DNA from: Glossina fuscipes
Taxonomy: Eukaryota; Arthropoda; Insecta; Diptera; Glossinidae
Direction of reading: 5' to 3'
Length of the DNA stretch: 64,000 bases
NCBI RefSeq assembly: GCF_014805625.2
Contig: NW_023998436.1
Span: forward strand, 1,177,131 to 1,241,130
The notes beneath the pieces were generated by a model. It made no database searches, was not told the DNA's origin, and saw only the letters and a list, made by a program, of their open reading frames with translations. Made by a program: the position numbers and the translations under genes. Positions 57,711 to 64,000 of the stretch are shown here, one piece after another. Each line of letters opens with the position of its first letter. Position 1 is the stretch's first letter.

Positions 57711-60063
57711 GAAACAACGTCTGAGCAAACCATCGACGAGCAGCGCTCGAGCAAAGAACACAATATAGAACTAAGTGCTAGCATGCTGATCATGTCCTTT
57801 GGCATTTTGCTCTTCCGCCTTTAACGATCAGCTTAATTGCTTAAATACTGTTAACGGCCGCGAATATTGTTTCTTTTTTCAGTTAATATGCGTGTACCAT
57901 CTCTACTTACATAACGTGACTTAAGATCTATTTTATATCTTTAGTTAGAATATATTATTAGATATTGAAGATTGATGTCCACAATCTTGAAATCAATGTT
58001 TTAAGGCGATACCTTTTAAACATTTGCTCACTTCAAGGAATTAATGCCATAAAATGTGAGCGAAGATTATCATCCAAACATTTTGACAATCTAATAACTA
58101 TTATCTGCTATAAGATGAACATGAAATGAACATCTCTTTGAATATATGGTTCTATTAACACTATGTAGCTTTTTTGCCATTTTCGCGCAAAAGTTAAACT
58201 TTTCGCAAAATATTCATATCTTTCGATCTATTTGATATTTTTCAACGAGACTTTCATTGTTGTATCCTAAAAAGAAGTCTCTATTTATTTACATAGCAAA
58301 GTATGCGTTATTCTATTCTTTATCTATACAAAATTTCTATATTCTAGGTAATCCTACTAAATTAAAATATTCTTAAATTTTTTTTAAGTATTTTATAAAA
58401 AAAAACTATAATCTGATAGTGCTTCACTGTTTGATAGCGTTCGAAACATTTGCCTTCGTGCAAGGATACCGCGTTTCACTGCGTTTTTTATGAGCGGAAT
58501 ACATACGAACATTTTTATTTTTGCCGGTTCCAAATACAGATTCTAACGTGTTTGTCCCGTAACAATCTACCTGGTGGATCCAAGGATTTTTTGAGATTAT
58601 TAGATCTTTTTGTCATTATTATGATCCCAAACTTATTCTATCGGCAGGTAGACACATAGGGTTTCGCTGACAGTAGATTACGCGCGGCCTGCCATCCTTT
58701 TAGAGCCCTTGCTTATAAGTTTCTCGTACACTACCACTTCGCGGAACAAAACGAATAAACTCGTCTCCCGCGTTTTAGTATAAAACGGGATATGACGATT
58801 TTACTTGTTTCCCATAAAGAATGTGTTAGTACTGCTAAGATGGCGTTAAGCAAATATTTCAATTGCCACAATACTGTCACTTCATTTTAAATGTCTTAGG
58901 CCACATGAAAGTTGGGCTTAGTCGTCGTCAGCAACGATTCATGGCTTTTTAGAACTTAATTTATGCTAAGAAAAACTTCCATAAATGCTTTTTTTCACTT
59001 CTAATTTAACATATTCAAAACTCAAAAAGACTTTCTACATTTCGTCGAAACCACACCTGGAAGAGTGTAACGTAGTTCCTAAAGAGTCTTTTCCAGTACA
59101 AAGTAGCACCGGTTATGTGCATTGTTCGAAATCATCAAAAATCTTTAATATTTTAGTTATAAATCTAATCGTTCCGTCGGTAAGAGAGTAAGAGTTCAGG
59201 CTCGTTGCACTCGTTTGCTTCCCGAACCTACATATTGCAAAATACGCGAGACCAGTAAACTCAACCTACAGGATGCAGTCTACGCAATGAAATAGATTTT
59301 AATTAAGTTTTAATGAAGCCACGTAAATAATGCGTCAACACATAATAATTATTGACACACAGGACCTTTGTATAGGACGGCACTTTTTAGACGGGCTTTC
59401 GAAGCGACACAATAAAAAATTTCAGTTTTAACAAAACGACTTATGAATTAGCCGTGTTAGACGAGGAAACACTGTATTTAAACTTTAATTGACTTTAGCC
59501 CGTAAGCGACATTGTTCAACTATTTATTACCTATTACTTTTTAGAAATTTCGGTCTACATACAGCATTTTATTAAACACTTTTCCTTTCTCTCTTCCTTT
59601 CTTTTTCGTTTTATCTTTCATCTGTCATTGGATGCGCACGGTTTTTCCTTTTTTCATATTAATATTCTTAAATCTTCATTTCTTTTTTTTCACACATTTC
59701 TATTTTAATTTTGAAATGTTGACAAATTAACACTTAGCCTTACACTAGTAGAGTAGGAGTAATGCTATTTTCACATTCGTATCGGAAACATGATTGATTT
59801 GTGGCTAAACAATTTAAAAAACTTTGTGGTGAAATTGTTACAAAGTTTTCCAAACACAAAATTAGTTCAAATTTTATAAATTTGAAAGACAATTTTAACG
59901 CGATGTTGCATGTGCAGAACATTTGCATATACCATAGCAGATTAATGAAAATTTAGGTAAATAAAAACTTTAAATTGAAATTTACCACAAAAAACACAAT
60001 GTTTAACATTCAATGCACTAAAATATTCAATTGTGTTTGTTGTTGTATTGGATATGTAAACAG
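57711..60063. other. Intergenic DNA with no recognised gene
   Basis: AT-rich, with short frames (60-69 codons) of no recognised type. The region 58440-58810 is less AT-rich and ends 'ggatatgacgattttacttg', vaguely like a Helentron-type terminus, but no repeat family could be confirmed. Confidence 0.3.
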
Positions 60064-60089
60064 ATATATATATATATATATATATATAT
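60064..60089. repeat. (TA)n microsatellite
   Basis: Thirteen uninterrupted TA units. The 60- and 77-codon frames across it are artefacts of the repeat. Confidence 0.95.
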
Positions 60090-60152
60090 GTTTATGCTAC
60101 GCAAGCCGAAGGTAGAAATCTTCCGTAGGATTCGCCATCCTTGGCGTCTACA

Positions 60153-60290
60153 TACTAAAGCTACCCCCATATATACTTCGTTGACCACTCTCCTCCTCGG
60201 GACTGCCATTGGGTGTTACTCCGTCTGGGCTTATGTACTAAAGCTACCCCTCCCCTCCTCGTGACCACCACTGCATGTTACTCCGCGGAG
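60153..60290 (+). repeat. Imperfect C-rich tandem repeat, 83-bp offset
   Basis: 'tactaaagctacccc' occurs at 60153 and 60236, each followed by 'cctcctcg.ga' and 'gttactccg'. The second unit is shorter. The region is notably GC-richer than its surroundings. Confidence 0.7.
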
Positions 60291-61661
60291 GCCGACTACT
60301 ATTATTTCGCTTGTTTTGATGAGATCTCAATGTATTCCCTTAGTGACTTCCACTATCCCTTCTCTCTACCCGCCATTTTTCTAAGCGTTGCATGTATAAG
60401 CATGTGTGTTTGTTTTTGTCTATGCCATCTAGAGGAAAGAATCTGCCAAAGATATTAATAAACCGCAACATTAGGATAAATGATTCACTGCCAATGGCGG
60501 CCATTTATTTTTCGCTTCTCGTACCACTATCAGCCGCGGGATCGTAGTTAGGTATTATTTCGTAATCGTCGGGTTTTTGCAGGGTTTTGGTAGGACCTTA
60601 GGAAATTTACTCACTGCTTATTAGTGCCTTTTCTCTCGAAGCGCCCTATTCCCGGGATAGCACAACGTTGCACATGGTATTCCAACGAAGCGGACAAAGG
60701 ATTGATTTTTGTTCCATTCCGTTATGGTTTTCCAGCATAGAGTTCCAAAGATCGAATTTCCAACTTTTTGTACGCATTTTTGTGAAGATCTTTTGGTTGT
60801 TTTCCCAGGCTGCCCAGTTGACGACAGTTTGATCAATAACCGTACGTCACCGTCAACCCTCTTTGGTTATGGCATCTGCGCCACACCTCACTATGTTTTT
60901 TTCGTAAGGCGTCTCTTATAGATCGTGATCTCATAAATCCTCGTTGCTGGTATGAAGCCCTTTCCTCGGCTATTAACATGTATGATTCACCCCAATAATT
61001 TGCCAATTGTGTCCATTAGTCAAACAGAGTAATACGATGGTAGCTCGGTTCGACAGTTTATTTTATTTCGGGATAATAATTAACTTCTGTATTTCCAGTT
61101 TCTTCTAAAAAATCCTCTACCCGAGATTTTCCTACTACGCAATAAACTTTGCAGAACTGAAATGCATCACCTTAACAAGAAATTCCAAAAGAAAATTTGG
61201 GGTCCCTCATCAATACACAAAAATTAACATGCACGTAATTCAGTAGAGAGGAGAAATCATACAAAACACTTTTCTAAAATACAATTGCATTTATTTAACA
61301 ATTTTTGAAAAGCTTGTTTTTGGTTTCAATGCTAAGAAATCTTACATAAGCGATACCTTAAAGCATTGCTAGCGGAACCAATTTTCGATAAAAAACTAAT
61401 CAAATTTTGCATCACACAGAAATTTTCGTTCGGGGTTGGACTGGAGATGCTTTTGCACGTTGGGTCCTTCAAAAAGGACAACAAAATACATGTCTTTTAG
61501 AATTTCTACTTCATTGAAGATCCACTCCTAATCTTTTAACATCAGTAAACAATGTTATAATTAAAAAATTTTTTTAAATTTCATCCAAACGTAAAGCGTA
61601 CCAATTCTTTTCGTTCGTTCCGTTCTCAAAACTTGACTTAAAATCATTAACTTAAATTTGT
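60291..61661. other. Intergenic DNA, GC-richer in part
   Basis: 60480-60960 has a more complex, less AT-rich composition. Opposed 70-codon frames at 60621-60836 and 60709-60921 are unrecognised. No repeat family or RNA was identified. Confidence 0.3.
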
Positions 61662-62231
61662 TTAATTTGAAGACATCTTTGCACTTGTTGCAAATTGCGG
61701 TGTTGGTTCGTTCGCACCTGGCAAACCTCCTACGCCAGAGCCTAATAGTAGCTGTTTATGTTGCATCTTTTGCATTTCCTCTACTTGAGCACGCTCTGTT
61801 TCAAATATAACAGGAGCAAAAAGTATCACAGAACTTGTAAAACAAATCCAAGAAGCACTGCATGCAGATCTGTAAACACGCATGATAACTCTGGACGTCA
61901 CGCATAGCAACCCACTGGTAAATTCTCGTAACGGTTCAGGAAACATTTCCGTCAAACCCCATAAACGCTCTTTAATTGTTTCGGGAGGTTCATCGTCATA
62001 GCTTTCCTCTTCCTTATTAGAATTACTAATAGGAGCAGCAATTGCAGTTACGTTTGCAATTGCAGTTGCGTTTTCACTTGCAGTTGCGTTTTCTCTTCCA
62101 ATTCCGTTTTCACTTGCAGTTGCAGTTGTAGTTGTAGTATTAGCTTCTGACGTCTTTTCTTTGCCAACGTTAACGGCGGAGATGATCTTTTCAATAAATT
62201 TCATATTCTCAAGCGATAATAGTGGAAACAT
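61662..62231 (-). CDS. Tom22: TOM22-family mitochondrial import receptor subunit, intronless
   Basis: The 189-residue protein has the diagnostic TOM22 core: ETIKERLWGLTEMFPEPLRE (residues 84-103), a membrane segment about 128-143 and the following VIFETERAQVEEMQKMQ (141-157), then LLLGSGVGGLPGANEP like the C-terminal tail of animal TOM22. TOM22 is a tail-anchored central receptor of the outer-membrane TOM complex: its acidic cytosolic part receives preproteins from TOM20 and its tail faces the intermembrane space. Drosophila maggie (mge) is the named fly member. Here residues 30-66 are a Thr/Ala/Asn/Glu repeat (ASEN, ENATA units) and residues 104-127 (TSGLLCVTSRVIMRVYRSAC...) depart from the usual pattern. 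The whole gene is one uninterrupted exon. A retroposed or lineage-specific paralogue is possible; so is the sole copy. The ATG at 62231 was chosen; a second in-frame ATG (Met10, 62204) has an equally good context. Confidence 0.93.
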   Translation of the reverse strand: MFPLLSLENMKFIEKIISAVNVGKEKTSEANTTTTTATASENGIGRENATASENATAIANVTAIAAPISNSNKEEESYDDEPPETIKERLWGLTEMFPEPLREFTSGLLCVTSRVIMRVYRSACSASWICFTSSVILFAPVIFETERAQVEEMQKMQHKQLLLGSGVGGLPGANEPTPQFATSAKMSSN

Positions 62232-63142
62232 TAATCAATATCAGTCTTGGGCTTGTTTTTTCCTTCTTCTTGCTTCAAAGAAAAAAATCTTTGGTTTCCT
62301 TTTACAATACGTGTAATTCTTAGTTTACAATTGTTGATTAAATGAAGTGTTCAACTTAAAATAAAAAGCAAAAGTTAAAAATCAAACATTATTATCGCAA
62401 AATGAAATTTTTTATATAAGCACGCGCAAAACGTAAACTAAGCATAAATATTCAAACCAATATTCTTCATAAAACCGTTAACAATCTTACCATAAATTCT
62501 TATATCCTTTAATGTAAAAATATACAAAATATTAACAAAAATTGAATCTATTCGATTTAAAAAGCTATACTGACTGAGCGAACAAAAAATAAATCATAAA
62601 TGAAATGACTACAAAAAGGGGACAAGTTTGTTGTTTTGGTTTTTAAGTTAGTACATTTTTTTTTACGGTAAATTTTCATTTATAATAACAGTAGGCGTTT
62701 ATTTCTTTGATTAGTTTATCGGAAACATCTAGAATAAAGCATCAAAATTGGGCATCGATTTTTACTAAGCAGAGTTTTGAATCCTAAATTGGCCATATTT
62801 TAAATGTACCGCAAGAATATAAAATTAAAGAGTTTTTGAAAAATTTTTGTTTCCTTCCGTAGTTTCCTCCTAATTATTGGCGCATAAGATTTTATTGTAT
62901 ATTAAAACATTTACTTATGGGAAAACATAATTTTTCTCAATATTAGAAACAATAACCTTTTTCTCTACCATTTTCCGGAATATTTTCGGCGAAATATATT
63001 ATTTAAATGTGTTTTTTATCCAAAAAGAAATTTGTTCATCAATTAATCGCATACCTATGCGCACTAATGTAAAAGTTTGTGGAAGCTTAACAACCCTGCT
63101 ATTGGAGAAAACATATGTTTATTGTTTTCAATTTTTCGGAAA
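62232..63142. promoter_or_regulatory. Shared region between two divergent mitochondrial-type genes
   Basis: 911 bp of AT-rich DNA separate the start codons of the TOM22-like (- strand) and small membrane protein (+ strand) genes. It presumably contains both promoters. No specific element is called with confidence. T10 near 62657. Confidence 0.35.
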
Positions 63143-63463
63143 ATGGCAGCGAATTTTTGCAAAAGATTTTTAACTGCAAAAAGTTTAATTAATATAAATA
63201 GAAATCTTAAAAATGTGCAACGTAATTACGGTTACAAAAACAACACAACGCATCAACCATCAAAAAGTTATGGAAAATATTTATGGATTATTGGCGGCGG
63301 TGCGACTGCGATCATTTGCATAAATTTATTCAAATCCAGGACCAATTCAGTGAAAGCATTCAATATGAGACACTCAAAGGTGAATACTTTTCCAGATAAA
63401 ATAAACATCTATACAAGCTCTTGTCAAAAGCTACCGCAGAAAACTGATATTAATGAATTGTAG
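63143..63463 (+). CDS. Small predicted mitochondrial membrane protein, unrecognised
   Basis: From ATG 63143 (context cggaaaATGG) the frame codes 106 residues. Residues 1-30 have six Lys/Arg, no acidic residue and amphipathic spacing, as in mitochondrial presequences, with a possible cleavage region near QRNYG. Residues 46-63 (YLWIIGGGATAIICINLF) form a single membrane segment followed by a basic KSR, suggesting an inner-membrane single-span protein. I do not recognise a family. A good donor-like sequence, AAAG|GTGAAT, lies at 63379/63380 in phase 0, so this may be only the first exon of a larger gene running off the window, with residues after K79 being intron. The frame stays open upstream to 63077 but without an ATG. 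Confidence 0.55.
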   Translation: MAANFCKRFLTAKSLININRNLKNVQRNYGYKNNTTHQPSKSYGKYLWIIGGGATAIICINLFKSRTNSVKAFNMRHSKVNTFPDKINIYTSSCQKLPQKTDINEL

Positions 63464-64000
63464 AATACCCATCTGCACAATACAAATCAATACAGTTTTT
63501 GTGACTTAATCCATCATTTTTTCGCGCAAGTCTGCATGAATCAAAATTTCACTTATTTACATATTTGTTTATATCAGCAAAGCTTGTGCTTTTCTTATTT
63601 AAATCATAATTTGACACCCCAATAATACTGGATATTGCGAAATATTTTGTCGATCTAGTCGTATTCGTCCACTGTTCAAAGGCCGACATGATTTTCTAGC
63701 TTAGATTCATTGACCCAGATATTTAGATTTATTCTCTTGTACACATTGTCATGGAATTTGCACAACAATCTTCATTGTTTCCGTTCTGCACTCGACTGTA
63801 AAGTATTAAATTTCTTACATGTTACAAAAACTAAGTTTCGAGGCATCGATAGTTGACGTTAAATTTCTTGAACAGCATAAATGCAGGAAACAATTTAGTC
63901 ATAAATGTTTAGATAGTCGTTCGTCCGAGCACGACGCCACAAAATTAATTTCAAGCTCTGTCATATGACTTTTCTTGAACTAATTGTAACATACTGATAA
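63464..64000. other. Right edge with no confident feature
   Basis: No further exon for the preceding gene could be chosen. A 3' splice-like 'gattttctag' occurs at about 63691-63700. The window ends in unassigned sequence. Confidence 0.3.

Overview
The window is AT-rich, gene-poor nuclear DNA from an animal, most likely a higher (schizophoran) fly. Three things point that way. There are three intact 164-nt U1 snRNA genes close to the Drosophila U1 sequence, each with an insect PSEA-like promoter element exactly at -61 to -41. The introns are short (51 to 103 nt). The window is also full of non-autonomous Helentron-like repeats resembling Drosophila INE-1/DINE-1. A tephritid-like fly is a reasonable guess, but that is inference.

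Layout. From 0.5 to 54 kb the window is mainly repeats. Two related INE-1-like families dominate. Family A (about 0.65-1.1 kb when complete) ends in a GTCGG...CCGAC stem followed by TTCTTACTTGT. Family B ends in a perfect ATTCGGCT/AGCCGAAT stem followed by TTTTCGTACTTGT. Both carry a central GTCTGTCC-type simple repeat. Between them lie four well-preserved tRNA-derived SINEs with (AAT)n tails (three with clear target-site duplications), three decayed SINE relatives, an internally deleted D,D34D mariner with matching TIRs and TA target sites, and two halves of an older mariner copy. U1 genes sit at 5.46, 44.20 and 48.05 kb, all on the + strand. Copies 1 and 3 share about 200 bp of upstream sequence.

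Protein-coding genes are few. At 37.1-38.1 kb (- strand) I can assemble a previously unlabelled multi-exon gene whose exons join in phase; I do not recognise its product. At 54.8-55.9 kb (- strand) there is a SAMD15-like gene with a 90-nt in-frame intron inside its SAM domain. At 61.7-62.2 kb (- strand) there is an uninterrupted TOM22 homologue (mitochondrial import receptor; maggie family). At 63.1-63.5 kb (+ strand), diverging from it, a small protein has a mitochondrial-type presequence and one membrane segment.

The genes do not form an operon-like system. The TOM22 and small mitochondrial-type genes are a head-to-head pair that may share a promoter region. I found no CRISPR array, no genuine tRNA or rRNA gene and no autonomous transposon. 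Most longer open frames in the repeat-rich part are chance frames inside repeats.
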